Shown: one piece after another, positions 8,265-19,013 of the stretch
How positions within the stretch are numbered: the first letter of the stretch is position 1
Layout of the letters: each line of letters opens with the position of its first letter
DNA from: Candidatus Electrothrix scaldis
Lineage (GTDB): Bacteria > Desulfobacterota > Desulfobulbia > Desulfobulbales > Desulfobulbaceae
Length of the DNA stretch: 64,000 nucleotides
Direction of reading: 5' to 3'
Assembly: GCA_033584155.1 (NCBI GenBank)
Contig: CP138355.1
Location: 372,001 to 436,000, forward strand
Made by a program: the position numbers and the translations under genes
Notes under the pieces: model-generated
What the model was told of the DNA's origin: nothing
Seen by the model: the letters and a program-made list of their open reading frames with translations, nothing else
Database searches by the model: none

Positions 8265-9710
8265 ATGAGTCTTGAACTCCGACAGCAAGTAAAACTTACT
8301 CAAAAACTGGTTATGACGCAGCAATTGCGTCAAGCCATTAAGCTTCTGCAGCTGAACCGCTTGGAATTGACCAATGCTCTGCACGAAGAAATGGCCCAGA
8401 ATCCCATGTTGGAGGAAGTTGTTGGTGTTCAGGAAACAGTGAGTAATCCCGAATCATTATCAGCTGAAGAGGCCCAGGTTTCTGTGGAGTTGGCAGCCTC
8501 CTCACAGGTCGCGGGTGATGACCCGAAAACCGTGGCCGAGGTGGATTGGGAGGATTATTCCAATAATTTTGATTCCGACTTTTCCTTTTCCAGAGAAGCC
8601 CCTCCAAGTGATGCTCCATCGCAGTTTGATTTTATCTCTGCTGCTCCCGGTCTCATTTCGTTCTTAGAATGGCAACTTTCCCATCTTAAGCTTGACGAAA
8701 AAGATGAAGATATCGCCCGATTTATCCTGGGGAGTATCAATGGGCATGGTTTCTTCGAGGCCTCAATCGAGGATATATGTGATTATGCAGGTTGCAGTAT
8801 AGAAGAGGCCGAAGGGATGTTACGTCTGGTGCAAAGCCTTGACCCGCCAGGGGTAGCGGCCAGGGACCTACGCGAATCTCTGCTCTTGCAGTTGGAGAGG
8901 GAGGGGATGGAAGATGACTTGGCCTACCTGCTTGTTGCTGATCACCTGGATGAACTACAAACTCATAACTTCACTAAGATTGCTGCCAAGATTGACTATA
9001 CTGCCCGTGAAGTCCGCAACGCTTTTAGTGTTATTACCTCATTAAATCCATATCCAGGGAATGAATATAGTAATGAGCAGACCAATTATGTTGTTCCTGA
9101 TGTATATCTGCATAGGTTAGATGGTGAGTTCATTATTCAGTTGAATAACGACGGGATGCCACAATTGCAGCTTTCTGCGGAGTATCAGGAGCTGATGAAG
9201 GACAAGGCAGGAACAGATTCCAAGGGATATTTGACCGAGCAGAAGCGAAACGCACAGAATTTTATCAATTCGGTTCATTATCGGCAGAATTCTATTTATA
9301 AGGTTATGAAGAGCCTGCTCAAATTCCAACATGATTTTTTTGAACAAGGGCCGGGGCACCTGAAGCCTCTGGTGTTGAATGATGTAGCACAGGACATCGG
9401 TCTTCATGAGTCCACTGTCAGTCGCATTACCTCGAATAAATATGTGCATACGCCCCAAGGGCTGTATGAGTTGAAGTTCTTCTTTTCCAGCGCAGTCACG
9501 ACAACTGATGGAAATTTGGTGGCATCCGAAGTAATAAAAAATCGGATTAGGCAGCTTATCCAGCAGGAGCCCCCGGAAAAGCCGCTTAGTGATAATCTTA
9601 TTTCTGAAATGTTAAAGGAAGAGGGGGTCAATGTTGCCCGGAGAACAGTGGCAAAATATAGGGATCAAATGAAAATTCTTCCAGTTAAACATCGTCGTAA
9701 AAGTCGTTGA
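8265..9710 (+). CDS. rpoN: RNA polymerase sigma-54 factor
   Basis: 481-residue sigma-54. Region I is the glutamine/leucine-rich N-terminus (LTQKLVMTQQLRQAIKLLQL), followed by an acidic linker to about residue 120. Next come the core-binding domain and the helix-turn-helix region around LHESTVSRITSNKYVHTPQG. The RpoN box appears as ARRTVAKYRDQMKI near the C-terminus. It directs core polymerase to -24/-12 promoters together with AAA+ activators. It sits downstream of lptB and ends before a strong terminator, so ptsN is probably transcribed at a lower level or from its own promoter. Confidence 0.97.
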   Translation: MSLELRQQVKLTQKLVMTQQLRQAIKLLQLNRLELTNALHEEMAQNPMLEEVVGVQETVSNPESLSAEEAQVSVELAASSQVAGDDPKTVAEVDWEDYSNNFDSDFSFSREAPPSDAPSQFDFISAAPGLISFLEWQLSHLKLDEKDEDIARFILGSINGHGFFEASIEDICDYAGCSIEEAEGMLRLVQSLDPPGVAARDLRESLLLQLEREGMEDDLAYLLVADHLDELQTHNFTKIAAKIDYTAREVRNAFSVITSLNPYPGNEYSNEQTNYVVPDVYLHRLDGEFIIQLNNDGMPQLQLSAEYQELMKDKAGTDSKGYLTEQKRNAQNFINSVHYRQNSIYKVMKSLLKFQHDFFEQGPGHLKPLVLNDVAQDIGLHESTVSRITSNKYVHTPQGLYELKFFFSSAVTTTDGNLVASEVIKNRIRQLIQQEPPEKPLSDNLISEMLKEEGVNVARRTVAKYRDQMKILPVKHRRKSR

Positions 9711-9719
9711 AAAAACTTT

Positions 9720-9754
9720 TTCTCTCATCCCCTTGGGGTTGGGAGATTTTTTTT
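9720..9754 (+). terminator. Rho-independent terminator after rpoN
   Basis: The imperfect stem TCTCATCCCC-TTGG-GGTTGGGAGA is followed by eight T residues, ten bases after the rpoN stop. It separates rpoN from ptsN. Confidence 0.8.
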
Positions 9755-9812
9755 AGTGTAATATTGAGAAAAATTTGGCTATCCCTGTGGGGAAGGAAAA
9801 TTTGGCAGAAAG

Positions 9813-10253
9813 ATGATAGAACTCTCAGAGCAATGCATAGTCCTTGATTTAGAATCGACAAATAAAGAAGAGCTTCTTGGGGAAATGGCTGAGACCGCTC
9901 AGAAAAGATTCCCTGAGTTAAATTCCAAGTCTATCCAGCAGGTCTTGATGGAGCGGGAGCAGATTGGCTCAACGGGTGTCGGGAATGGCGTTGCAATACC
10001 GCATGGAAAATTACATGAATTACAGCAATGTCTGGTCTGTTTCGGGCGATCAGTAAAAGGGATCAGCTTTGAAGCAAAGGATAACAAGCCGGTTCACCTT
10101 GTTGTGATGATTCTCTCGCCCGTCGGGATGGCGGGAGAATACCTGCAAACCCTGGCCAAGGTGAGTAGGCTGATGAATAATGAAGAGAACAGAAATAAAT
10201 TTCTTCAGGCCAAAAGTAGAGAAAGTATTCAACAGCTATTTAGTGCATCATAG
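9813..10253 (+). CDS. ptsN: PTS IIA-like nitrogen-regulatory protein
   Basis: 146-residue EIIA-Ntr domain protein. The phosphorylatable His lies in the motif VAIPHGKL near residue 68, after ERE-QIGSTGVGNG, exactly as in PtsN. It receives phosphate from NPr and regulates potassium, nitrogen or envelope functions rather than sugar import. It follows rpoN, but hpf, the ribosome hibernation gene usually found between them, is absent here. ATG 9813 is preceded by an AGAAAG element. Confidence 0.9.
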   Translation: MIELSEQCIVLDLESTNKEELLGEMAETAQKRFPELNSKSIQQVLMEREQIGSTGVGNGVAIPHGKLHELQQCLVCFGRSVKGISFEAKDNKPVHLVVMILSPVGMAGEYLQTLAKVSRLMNNEENRNKFLQAKSRESIQQLFSAS

Positions 10254-10285
10254 CTTATGATAAATCCCCCTCCCTTGTGGCACCT

Positions 10286-10304
10286 CCCCGTCTTTCGGAC
10301 GGGG
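10286..10304. terminator. GC-rich hairpin after ptsN
   Basis: A perfect seven-base stem CCCCGTC-TTTCG-GACGGGG lies 33 bases after the ptsN stop. A long T run is missing (AATCCCTTT follows), so it may end transcription only weakly. Confidence 0.4.
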
Positions 10305-10464
10305 AATCCCTTTCTCCTCATTTCCCCCTCATATAGAGCAGGCCAGCAGATGGTACCCTTTTCTCGATTTTTCTCAACCTATCAAGGGGTATTTTCTGTA
10401 ATCCCTTTCAATTTTCTTTTTTTAAGTTTTTTTTGGTTGGTAGTAGAGTGACTGAAATTAAATT

Positions 10465-10647
10465 GTGGTAGCGTTTTTTTACTTGCTTTTTTTTCTATTC
10501 GTTGTGTTAATGGGTGTGTTTTTTTGGGGCATAGAAGAAATGTTTCCCCTTTTTAAGGGGAAAGCGACAAAAAAGTTAAAAAAAATTACTTATCTCAAGA
10601 AAGAAGAGAAGAAGGCCGAAAGAAAAATATTTGACAGAAGATTGTAA
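10465..10647 (+). CDS. Possible small membrane protein upstream of ATP synthase genes
   Basis: A 60-residue frame opening with GTG. The first 25 residues are strongly hydrophobic (FFYLLFFLFVVLMGVFFWG), followed by a lysine-rich tail (KATKKLKKITYLKKEEKK), which would suit a single-span inner membrane protein with a cytoplasmic tail. The surrounding 10254-10840 spacer is very AT-rich, so a chance frame cannot be excluded, and no ribosome site is obvious. It has no recognised family. Confidence 0.3.
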   Translation: MVAFFYLLFFLFVVLMGVFFWGIEEMFPLFKGKATKKLKKITYLKKEEKKAERKIFDRRL

Positions 10648-10840
10648 TTTATGTAAAGCTCATGTCTTTATTGTTTAACCTGGTGAATTTTATTTGCAAC
10701 TGCCTTTGCTTGTAAGGGCTTTATTTTTTTGCATTTTTAATTATAAAAATTTTTAATATTAAGTTGCAGGTTAATAGAAATACTTTCAATTTTATCTAAA
10801 ATTAGACTTTCATTTCAAGCGTCATCATGAGGAGTGTTCT

Positions 10841-11272
10841 ATGATTTCAGTCGATAGCACCGTGTTCATTCACATCATTAATATGATCGCTTTAATGCTC
10901 ATACTGAATAAGGTCCTGTACAAACCTATCATTGAGATCATGGAAAAGAGGCAGGATGCCTTGGATACCTTGAGCGATAACGTCGAAAAATACGAGCGTA
11001 ACGCCAAAGATCGCCAGGCGGAACTCGATAAAAAAATGCGGGAGGCTTCAGCCAAAGCTAAAGAAACGCTTGATGCGGCAAGAGGTGAGGCGACCAAGGC
11101 CGCAGCTGCCAAGCTGGCTGTTGTTCGCCAGGAAGCAGAGGGCGAAAGGGAAAAACAGCTTGTTAAAGTGCAGGCCGAGTTTGAGGAAACCCGCGAAAAA
11201 TTATTGGGCAATTTGGATGTATTTGCCCAGGAGATGGCCTCAAAAATACTGGGAAGGAGTCTGGAAGCATGA
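10841..11272 (+). CDS. atpF': ATP synthase F0 subunit b'
   Basis: 143-residue peripheral-stalk subunit. One N-terminal membrane helix (FIHIINMIALMLILNKVLY) is followed by a long charged coiled coil to the end. It has the short b' form and pairs with the longer b subunit encoded next, as in other Desulfobacterota with split b genes. It starts with ATG 10841 about ten bases after GAGGAG and overlaps atpF by four bases (ATGA), implying translational coupling. F0 subunits a and c are not in the window and must lie elsewhere, a common arrangement in this group. Confidence 0.93.
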   Translation: MISVDSTVFIHIINMIALMLILNKVLYKPIIEIMEKRQDALDTLSDNVEKYERNAKDRQAELDKKMREASAKAKETLDAARGEATKAAAAKLAVVRQEAEGEREKQLVKVQAEFEETREKLLGNLDVFAQEMASKILGRSLEA

Positions 11273-12054
11273 ACGCTCGAAGTATGAAAAAGATTGTTCC
11301 GATACTACTTGCTGTCGGCTTGTGCGGGGGGATACACGCTGTCTCCTTTGCCCAGGAACACGGCAAAGACGGACATCCTGTTGAGCAGACGACTATGCAT
11401 GAGCAGCATGGGGAACATCACATTGCCGAATCTCCAGTTATTGAACCCCATAGTGACCACGAAGCTATGGAGATGCTCGGAGATGAAGATATCTCTGAAA
11501 CCAGGGGGCATGACGAGCATGCTGCTGGACACGAAGAAGGGCATGGCGAACATAATGCCCCGATGCTGACCGCAGCAAAGTTGAAAGACCTCCTGTGGAG
11601 GGCCCTGAATTTTGCCGCCCTTGTCTATCTTCTTGTAAAATTTCTTGCCAGACCTCTAGCAACAAGCTTGGGAGGCAGACGTCGCCAGATTAAAGATGAG
11701 CTGGAGACTATGCAGGAAAAACGTGATGAAGCGGAAAGGGCCTATAAGGATTTTGAGTCGCGTTTGGCTGGTATGGAAGGGGAAATGGAGAAACTCGTGG
11801 CAAGAGCCAAGGCAAAAGCCGAAGAAGAAAAGGTCCGGATTATTGCTGAGGCTGAGGTCGCAGCAGAAGAAATGCGGCATCAGGCTGAATCTGCGGTACA
11901 GGGTGCTCTTGCTCAGGCAACAGAAAGGCTACAGGCGGAGATTGCCGAGCAGGCTGTTGTGCTGGCTGAGGAGTTGATCGTACAAAATTTGACCCCAGAG
12001 GATCAGATAGCGATCACTGAGAAGTATCTTGAACGTGTGGGTGCGGTACAGTGA
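11269..12054 (+). CDS. atpF: ATP synthase F0 subunit b with His-rich N-terminal extension
   Basis: 261-residue peripheral-stalk subunit, about 100 residues longer than usual. Residues 6-28 look like a cleavable signal peptide (KKIVPILLAVGLCGGIHAVSFAQ). Residues 29-95 form an acidic, His-rich stretch with 13 histidines, including EQHGEHH and GHDEHAAGHEEGHGEH. The canonical part follows: a membrane helix from LLWRALNFAALVYLLVKFL and a coiled coil. The His-rich segment would sit in the periplasm. It may bind metal or protons, which is inference. The gene overlaps both neighbours by four bases. Confidence 0.93.
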   Translation: MNARSMKKIVPILLAVGLCGGIHAVSFAQEHGKDGHPVEQTTMHEQHGEHHIAESPVIEPHSDHEAMEMLGDEDISETRGHDEHAAGHEEGHGEHNAPMLTAAKLKDLLWRALNFAALVYLLVKFLARPLATSLGGRRRQIKDELETMQEKRDEAERAYKDFESRLAGMEGEMEKLVARAKAKAEEEKVRIIAEAEVAAEEMRHQAESAVQGALAQATERLQAEIAEQAVVLAEELIVQNLTPEDQIAITEKYLERVGAVQ

Positions 12055-12599
12055 AACAGACAATTATAGCAAAGCGGTATGCCAGGGCGATCTTCAGGCT
12101 GGGGCAGGAGCAGGGGCTTATTGAAAGCTATGCAGAAACACTCAGCAGCATTGCGGATCTCTTTGATGATCCTGAGTTGGAAGTTGCGGAAACACTTGTT
12201 AATCCCCTGTATCCACTTGAAGCCAGATATAAGGTGATGACTGCGATTGCGGAAGCTGTGGGCGCTGATGCCCTGGTGACAGCCTTCCTTAATCTGTTGG
12301 TGGAGCGAAAGCGGATTGATGTGCTCAAGGAAGTTGTTGAGCAGGTTCGCGGCATGCTTGATCTTGAAAAGAATATCAGTCACGGTCGTGTCACCTCGGC
12401 AATAGAGCTTGATGATATGTTGCTCGGTAAAATTCAGGCAAAGCTGGAAGAACTTACAGGACGCAAGGTAATTCTTGAAACACAGGTTGATCCCTCGATT
12501 ATCGGTGGCATGATTGCCAGAGTCGGAGATCTGGTGTTAGACGGAAGTATACGAACACAACTTAATGGATTAAAAGAATCTATCAAGGGGAGAGAATAG
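12051..12599 (+). CDS. atpH: ATP synthase F1 subunit delta
   Basis: 182-residue OSCP/delta subunit connecting the alpha3beta3 head to the peripheral stalk. The N-terminal helical domain begins with the typical [11 protein letters not shown], and the C-terminal part carries [20 protein letters not shown], the conserved family signature. It starts at a four-base overlap with atpF and ends five bases before atpA. Confidence 0.95.
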   Translation: MKQTIIAKRYARAIFRLGQEQGLIESYAETLSSIADLFDDPELEVAETLVNPLYPLEARYKVMTAIAEAVGADALVTAFLNLLVERKRIDVLKEVVEQVRGMLDLEKNISHGRVTSAIELDDMLLGKIQAKLEELTGRKVILETQVDPSIIGGMIARVGDLVLDGSIRTQLNGLKESIKGRE

Positions 12600-12603
12600 T
12601 CAA

Positions 12604-14127
12604 ATGCAGATCAAAGCCTCAGAAATCAGTCGGATCATCAAGGATCAGATTGCTGGTTATGCCAGTGATATTGATCTGAAAGAAACCGGAACAGTTCTTT
12701 CAGTTGGTGACGGTATTGCCCGTGTGTACGGTGTGGAAAATTGTCAGGCCATGGAGCTGCTTGAGTTCCCTGGCGATATCATGGGACTCGCTCTGAACCT
12801 GGAAGAGGATAATGTCGGTGTTGCGGTCATGGGTGATGTCCGTCATATTAAGGAAGGCGACATCGTTAAACGGACCGGTAAGATCGCTGAGGTTCCTGTT
12901 GGACCGGAACTGGAAGGTCGCGTTGTTGACGGTATTGGGCAGCCCATTGATGGGAAGGGACCGATTGAAGCCAAAGAAACTCGAAAGATGGAAGTCCTGG
13001 CTCCCGGTGTTATCGCCCGTAAAGGTGTGCATGAACCCTGCTACACCGGCTATAAGGCGGTTGATGCCATGACTCCGGTTGGTCGCGGACAGCGTGAGTT
13101 GGTTATCGGTGACCGCCAGATCGGCAAGACTGCTCTCTGCGTTGATGCTATCATCGCCCAGAAAAACAGCGGTATACATTGTGTGTATGTTGCCACGGGC
13201 CAGAAAAAATCCACAGTTGCTCTCGTTGTTGAGGCCCTGCGTAAGCACGGTGCTATGGAGTACACCACTGTGGTTGCAGCCTGTGCCTCTGATCCTGCGC
13301 CGATGCAGTATGTTTCTGCGATGGTTGGTTGCGCAATGGCTGAGTATTTTCGGGATAATGGTCAGCATTCCCTGATTATATATGATGATCTTTCCAAGCA
13401 GGCTGTTGCCTACCGTGAGCTGTCCCTGTTGCTCCGTCGTCCACCGGGACGTGAGGCTTATCCTGGCGACATCTTCTTTAACCACTCTCGTCTGCTGGAG
13501 CGTTCCGCCAAGGTGAGTGACGAGCTCGGTGCTGGTTCCATGACTGCTTTGCCCATCATCGAAACCCAGGCTGGTGACGTTTCCGCCTTTATCCCCACCA
13601 ATGTTATCTCTATTACTGACGGTCAGGTTTTCCTGGAACCGAGCCTGTTCTTTGCCGGTGTTCGTCCGGCGATCAACGTTGGTATCTCAGTTTCCCGTGT
13701 TGGTGGTGCTGCTCAGGTTAAGGCTATGAAGCAGGTTGCAGGCACTCTTCGTCTTGATTTGGCCCAGTATCGTGAGCTGGCTGCCTTTGCCGGTTTTGGT
13801 TCTGATCTGGATGCTGCCACCCAGGCCCAGCTGACCCGTGGTGAGCGTCTGGTTGAGATCCTGAAACAACCACAGTACCAGCCCCTGCCTATGGAAAAAC
13901 AGGTGACTATCATCTTTGCCGGTACCAAGGGCTTCTTGGATAAATTTCCGGTAGATATGCTTGCTGATTACGAGCAGGAGCTGTACAGCTATATTGAGAC
14001 AAATGAGCCCTCAATTTTTACCGAGCTACAGGAACAGGAAGCAATCTCAAGCGAGCTGGATGAGAAGATGAGAAAAACCCTGACCGCTTTTGGTGAGGCG
14101 TTTAAAGCGACCAAGGATCTGAACTAA
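12604..14127 (+). CDS. atpA: ATP synthase F1 subunit alpha
   Basis: 507-residue non-catalytic nucleotide-binding subunit. P-loop [10 protein letters not shown] (near residue 169), [25 protein letters not shown], and the late signature [17 protein letters not shown] are all intact and the length is normal. GGGGAGAG in the end of atpH serves as ribosome site. It forms the alternating hexamer with beta encoded by atpD. Confidence 0.98.
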   Translation: MQIKASEISRIIKDQIAGYASDIDLKETGTVLSVGDGIARVYGVENCQAMELLEFPGDIMGLALNLEEDNVGVAVMGDVRHIKEGDIVKRTGKIAEVPVGPELEGRVVDGIGQPIDGKGPIEAKETRKMEVLAPGVIARKGVHEPCYTGYKAVDAMTPVGRGQRELVIGDRQIGKTALCVDAIIAQKNSGIHCVYVATGQKKSTVALVVEALRKHGAMEYTTVVAACASDPAPMQYVSAMVGCAMAEYFRDNGQHSLIIYDDLSKQAVAYRELSLLLRRPPGREAYPGDIFFNHSRLLERSAKVSDELGAGSMTALPIIETQAGDVSAFIPTNVISITDGQVFLEPSLFFAGVRPAINVGISVSRVGGAAQVKAMKQVAGTLRLDLAQYRELAAFAGFGSDLDAATQAQLTRGERLVEILKQPQYQPLPMEKQVTIIFAGTKGFLDKFPVDMLADYEQELYSYIETNEPSIFTELQEQEAISSELDEKMRKTLTAFGEAFKATKDLN

Positions 14128-14190
14128 AGCTGAACTGAAAGGTGCGCACGAAGCTTGAAGAGCTCGAAGAAATAGCAAGGAATTGATCAC

Positions 14191-15057
14191 ATGCCTGGAT
14201 TAAAGGATGTTAAAAATAAAATAGAAGGTGTCTCAAAGACCTCGCAGATCACCAAGGCTATGAACATGGTCGCCTCTGCGAAACTGCGCGGTGCCCAGGA
14301 ACGAATGGAGACCTTTCGGCCCTATGCGGAAAAATTCGCCGAGGCTATGAAGGATCTGTCCAGTGGGGACAGCGAAAAGCAGCCTCTGATGGAAGTCCGT
14401 GATGTCTATGGAGTAGAGCTTATTGTCGTCACTTCGGACCGTGGACTTTGCGGAAGTTATAACGCCAATATCATCTCCAAGGCGCAGAAACTCATCAAGC
14501 AATTTGAGGCAGAAGGGAAAAAAGTCAGCCTCATTACGGTGGGCAATAAGGCGGCCCAGGCATTCCGACGCTCCGGTAAGATTCGGGAAGAGCACAAGGA
14601 CATCATGGGGACCTTTCAGATGTTTCATGCCCGGGATATATCCCAGAATGCCGCGACGAATTTTCTCTCGGGAGAGGTTGATGAGGTACGGATCGTGTAC
14701 GCCCGTTTTCTCTCTATGGCCAAACAGCACGCAACAGAAACAATGCTGTTGCCCATTAAGCCTGTTGAGCAGGGAGAGGAGGCTACCGGAACGGCTGTGG
14801 AATATATCTATGAGCCTGATCCTGCCCAGATTATGGAGGTGTTGCTTCCTCTCCATCTGAACGTACAGGTCTATCATGCCATGATTGAGGTTGCGGCTGG
14901 TGAACATGCGGCACGCATGACGGCTATGGATAATGCGACCAAGGCATGCGGAGATATTATCAACGATTTGACGCAACTGTACAATAAGGCTCGCCAGGCG
15001 GCCATTACCGGTGATCTCATGGATATCGTCGGTGGTGCTGAGGCACTGAAGGGGTAA
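14191..15057 (+). CDS. atpG: ATP synthase F1 subunit gamma
   Basis: 288-residue central rotor subunit. It has the N-terminal KNKIEGVSKTSQITKAMNMVASAKL helix, TSDRGLCGSYNANI in the middle and the C-terminal helix with MTAMDNATKACGDIINDLT. The gene is intact. Its last 230 bases, however, recur downstream at 15827-16054 and 16698-16899 as decayed copies. The normal next gene, atpD, is displaced almost 1.9 kb away by two inserted genes. Confidence 0.97.
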   Translation: MPGLKDVKNKIEGVSKTSQITKAMNMVASAKLRGAQERMETFRPYAEKFAEAMKDLSSGDSEKQPLMEVRDVYGVELIVVTSDRGLCGSYNANIISKAQKLIKQFEAEGKKVSLITVGNKAAQAFRRSGKIREEHKDIMGTFQMFHARDISQNAATNFLSGEVDEVRIVYARFLSMAKQHATETMLLPIKPVEQGEEATGTAVEYIYEPDPAQIMEVLLPLHLNVQVYHAMIEVAAGEHAARMTAMDNATKACGDIINDLTQLYNKARQAAITGDLMDIVGGAEALKG

Positions 15058-15134
15058 CTATCTTAAATGGTGAAGCAAGGTCATTGATATTTGTTTCATC
15101 TGTTACATTTAACTTTTTTGAGGGAGGTATGCGG

Positions 15135-15701
15135 ATGAAACGGTTACTTTATATGGCGTTAGCAGTATTATTAGTGGTGGTGACGCATACAGTAGCTCAA
15201 GCCGAGGCTCAAGGTCGTATAAATGATAGGATAACGCGTGTTAGGCCCGGGGATTTGTTAGGGGGAAATATGGGGATCAAACCCCCGGAAACAGATTTGC
15301 GTGTAGATGGAATGGGTTGTCATGGATATGAATGTTGTGAAAAAACCGATATCTCCGGTGCGTTTTTTATGAGGCAAATCGAAGTCAATGTTAGTAACTA
15401 TCCATCCAGCAATGGCAATCATGTTAATATTCCATCTGTTTTGACGGTAACATACTATGATTTTCGGAAAAAAAAAGAAATAAAAATTATCAAGGAGTTA
15501 CCGGCAATGTCAACCTCCCAAGACGGAGTTGAGTATAGGCTTAGTGAAATTGTTGTTAACTCCCCTGTGCTGGTAGGGAAATGGAAAGGCATTCGTGCTG
15601 AAATAGCTCCCAAAGATGATAATACTATTGATAGGAATACTTCTAATAATGTTAAGACTGTCAAAGCTTGCTTCGATATGCCGCTTGGTCCAGAATTCTG
15701 A
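15135..15701 (+). CDS. Secreted protein of unknown family inserted in atp operon, paralogue 1
   Basis: 188-residue exported protein without a recognised family. The signal peptide is KRLLYMALAVLLVVVTHTVAQA. The mature part has a short Cys group (MGCHGYECCEK) and a beta-rich body (LTVTYYDFRKKKEIKIIKEL, VVNSPVLVGKWKGIRAEI). It ends with NTIDRNTSNNVKTVKAC, whose D..NN pattern recalls CARDB-type beta-sandwiches. Start at ATG 15135 is preferred because GGGAGG lies seven bases upstream; ATG 15129 would be too close. It is a paralogue of the gene at 16134, lies between atpG and atpD, and is probably read through by the atp transcript. Confidence 0.75.
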   Translation: MKRLLYMALAVLLVVVTHTVAQAEAQGRINDRITRVRPGDLLGGNMGIKPPETDLRVDGMGCHGYECCEKTDISGAFFMRQIEVNVSNYPSSNGNHVNIPSVLTVTYYDFRKKKEIKIIKELPAMSTSQDGVEYRLSEIVVNSPVLVGKWKGIRAEIAPKDDNTIDRNTSNNVKTVKACFDMPLGPEF

Positions 15702-15826
15702 CTTGGTTAATTCATCATTGATGGTTTTGTAAAAAATACGTTTTTTTTTAAATTTGCGCATCACAACTTAACCTAAGTTCGTAAACCGAAAGAGCAACGA
15801 CCTTTAATAACAGCACATTTACACAG

Positions 15827-16054
15827 ATTATGGAAGTTTTTCTTCCCTTGCACCTGAATATACAGGGCCATCATTCTAAAATTGAGGTTGCGGCCGGTGA
15901 GCATGCGGCCCGTATGGCAGCGATGGATAATGCAACCAATGCATGCGGAGATATTTTATTCGCGGGTTGACACAACTGTATAATAAGGCTCGCCAGGCGG
16001 CCATTACCGGTGATCTCATGGATATCGTCGGTGGTGCTGAGGCACTGAAGGGGT
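15827..16054 (+). pseudogene. Decayed duplicate of atpG 3' end, copy 2
   Basis: This stretch matches the end of atpG from CAGATTATGGA to GCACTGAAGGGGTAA. It lacks an open frame: the middle has many substitutions, and ATTTTATTCGCGGGTTGA gives an early stop. The final 75 bases and the following spacer are essentially identical to copy 1 with a constant 999-bp offset, and the identity continues into the next gene's ribosome site and signal-peptide codons. Confidence 0.9.
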
Positions 16055-16133
16055 AACTATCTTAAATGGTGAAGCAAGGTCATTGATATTTGTTTCATCT
16101 GTTACATTTAACTTTTTTGAGGGAGGTATGCGG

Positions 16134-16628
16134 ATGAAACGGTTACTTTATACGGCGTTAGCAATATTTTTGGTTGTGACGGCTACAGCGGCTCAAGCTG
16201 AGGTTCAAGGTCGTCGGTTTATAGGAGGGGAGTTAGCAGGGCGTCTGCGTGCAGAGCCATTTAAAACAGATTTGCGGGTGAATGGAATCTATGGAGTTTG
16301 TGCATGTGACCTTCCTGAAGTAGATGCGTTGTATATGGGAGAAATTGACGTATGGTTTTCTATTGATCCATACGTCAAGAATGGTGTATTGAAGGTGACC
16401 TATTATGATTTGATGAAACAAAAGGAAATAACTGTTATTAAAGATGTAGCTGAGTTGCCATCCACAAATTCGAGCAATTATCCAAGGCGCATTGTTGATA
16501 CTCCTGTACTGGTAAAAAGAACGAAAGGTATTCGTGTAGAAATAACTCCTAAAAATAACAACATTATTGATCAAGACTATTCTAACAATGTAAAAGTAGT
16601 TCATAGTTGCGAAACTTACATTGAATAG
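16134..16628 (+). CDS. Secreted protein of unknown family inserted in atp operon, paralogue 2
   Basis: 164-residue exported paralogue of the 15135 product. The signal peptide KRLLYTALAIFLVVTATAAQA is nearly identical at its start, because the DNA there was duplicated. The mature protein shares the pattern TDLRVNG, LKVTYYDLMKQKEITVIKD, DTPVLVKRTKGIRVEI and NNIIDQDYSNNVKVVHSC. Identity between the two mature proteins is roughly 40-50 percent by eye, so this duplication is not recent or has diverged under selection. It starts at ATG 16134 after GGGAGG. Confidence 0.75.
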   Translation: MKRLLYTALAIFLVVTATAAQAEVQGRRFIGGELAGRLRAEPFKTDLRVNGIYGVCACDLPEVDALYMGEIDVWFSIDPYVKNGVLKVTYYDLMKQKEITVIKDVAELPSTNSSNYPRRIVDTPVLVKRTKGIRVEITPKNNNIIDQDYSNNVKVVHSCETYIE

Positions 16629-16697
16629 TTATATCGTCCTGTTTAGATAGGAAAAGACCAAGGCTGATGTGGAGTATATCTTGAATCTAATTCAACA

Positions 16698-16899
16698 CAG
16701 ATTATGGGAGTTTTTCTTCCCCTGCATCTGAATTTTAAGTCTATAGGTTGCGACTCGGACGACGGCAATGGATATGTGCCTATATGCCTGCGGAGATATT
16801 ATCAAGGAATTGACGCAACTGTACAATAAGGCTCGCCAGGCGGCCATTACCGGTGATCTTATGGATATCGTCGGTGGTGCTGAGGCACTGAAGGGCTGA
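16698..16899 (+). pseudogene. Decayed duplicate of atpG 3' end, copy 3
   Basis: A second atpG remnant running from CAGATTATGGGAG to GCACTGAAGGGCTGA. Its first half is heavily altered and shortened, and its last 95 bases are almost identical to atpG. It directly precedes the spacer and ribosome site of atpD, so it probably marks the original atpG-atpD junction before the insertion. Confidence 0.88.
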
Positions 16900-16911
16900 T
16901 ACGAAATATAA

Positions 16912-18375
<1,464 letters not shown>

Positions 18376-18405
18376 TTCGTGCAAGCGAACCTGAGGTAGA
18401 AAACA

Positions 18406-18822
18406 ATGGCACAGATACATCTTGAAGTAGTCACTCCGAAAGGACCGGTTGTCAGTGAGAATGTGGACATTGTCACCGCACCTGGTGTCGAGGGAGAGTT
18501 TGGTGTGCTGGCAAATCATGCTCCGTTTCTGAGCGCGATTAAAACAGGTACCTTGGTCTTTAAACAGGATAACCGGGAAAAGTTTCTGATGGTCAGCAGC
18601 GGCTTTGCCGAGGTTTCAAATAATAAAGCCACTTTTTTGGTGGAAACCGCAGAGTTCGGGCATGATATCGATGTGGATCGTGCTCTGGAAGCGAAAGAGC
18701 GGGCGGAAAAACGCTTGGCAAGAGATATCGCCCATGCTGATGACCTTGATCGAATCCGGGCCGAGGCTGCTCTGCAACGAGCTGTTGCCCGCCTAGCTGC
18801 TGCGCAACGGACAAAGCTGTAA
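18406..18822 (+). CDS. atpC: ATP synthase F1 subunit epsilon
   Basis: 138-residue rotor subunit. The N-terminal beta-sandwich starts [32 protein letters not shown], with the typical [12 protein letters not shown]. The C-terminal two-helix arm ([15 protein letters not shown] onward) can inhibit ATP hydrolysis. It is the last gene of the operon and is followed by a strong terminator. Confidence 0.96.
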   Translation: MAQIHLEVVTPKGPVVSENVDIVTAPGVEGEFGVLANHAPFLSAIKTGTLVFKQDNREKFLMVSSGFAEVSNNKATFLVETAEFGHDIDVDRALEAKERAEKRLARDIAHADDLDRIRAEAALQRAVARLAAAQRTKL

Positions 18823-18850
18823 TTTTTCGTTTCTCATGCAGTTTGTTTTA

Positions 18851-18881
18851 AAAGGGTCGTCCTTAGGGACGGCCCTTTTTT
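18851..18881 (+). terminator. Rho-independent terminator of the ATP synthase operon
   Basis: AAAGGGTCGTCC-TTAG-GGACGGCCCTTTTTT forms a long stem ending in T residues, 29 bases after the atpC stop. Confidence 0.88.
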
Positions 18882-19013
18882 GTTTCGCAGTACCGGGTTA
18901 GGAAGACGGTGTTCTGCGTCCAGGAGCTGAGGTTCCGTTACTTATAGTGGAGGGAGGTAACGCGCAAGTTTATATCCCGTAGAAGAAAAAAACGGGCATC
19001 ATGCCGAGGCATT

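Noticed and set aside
18882-19013. Possible gene after the atp operon terminator
   Set aside because: The spacer has no open frame with a ribosome site.
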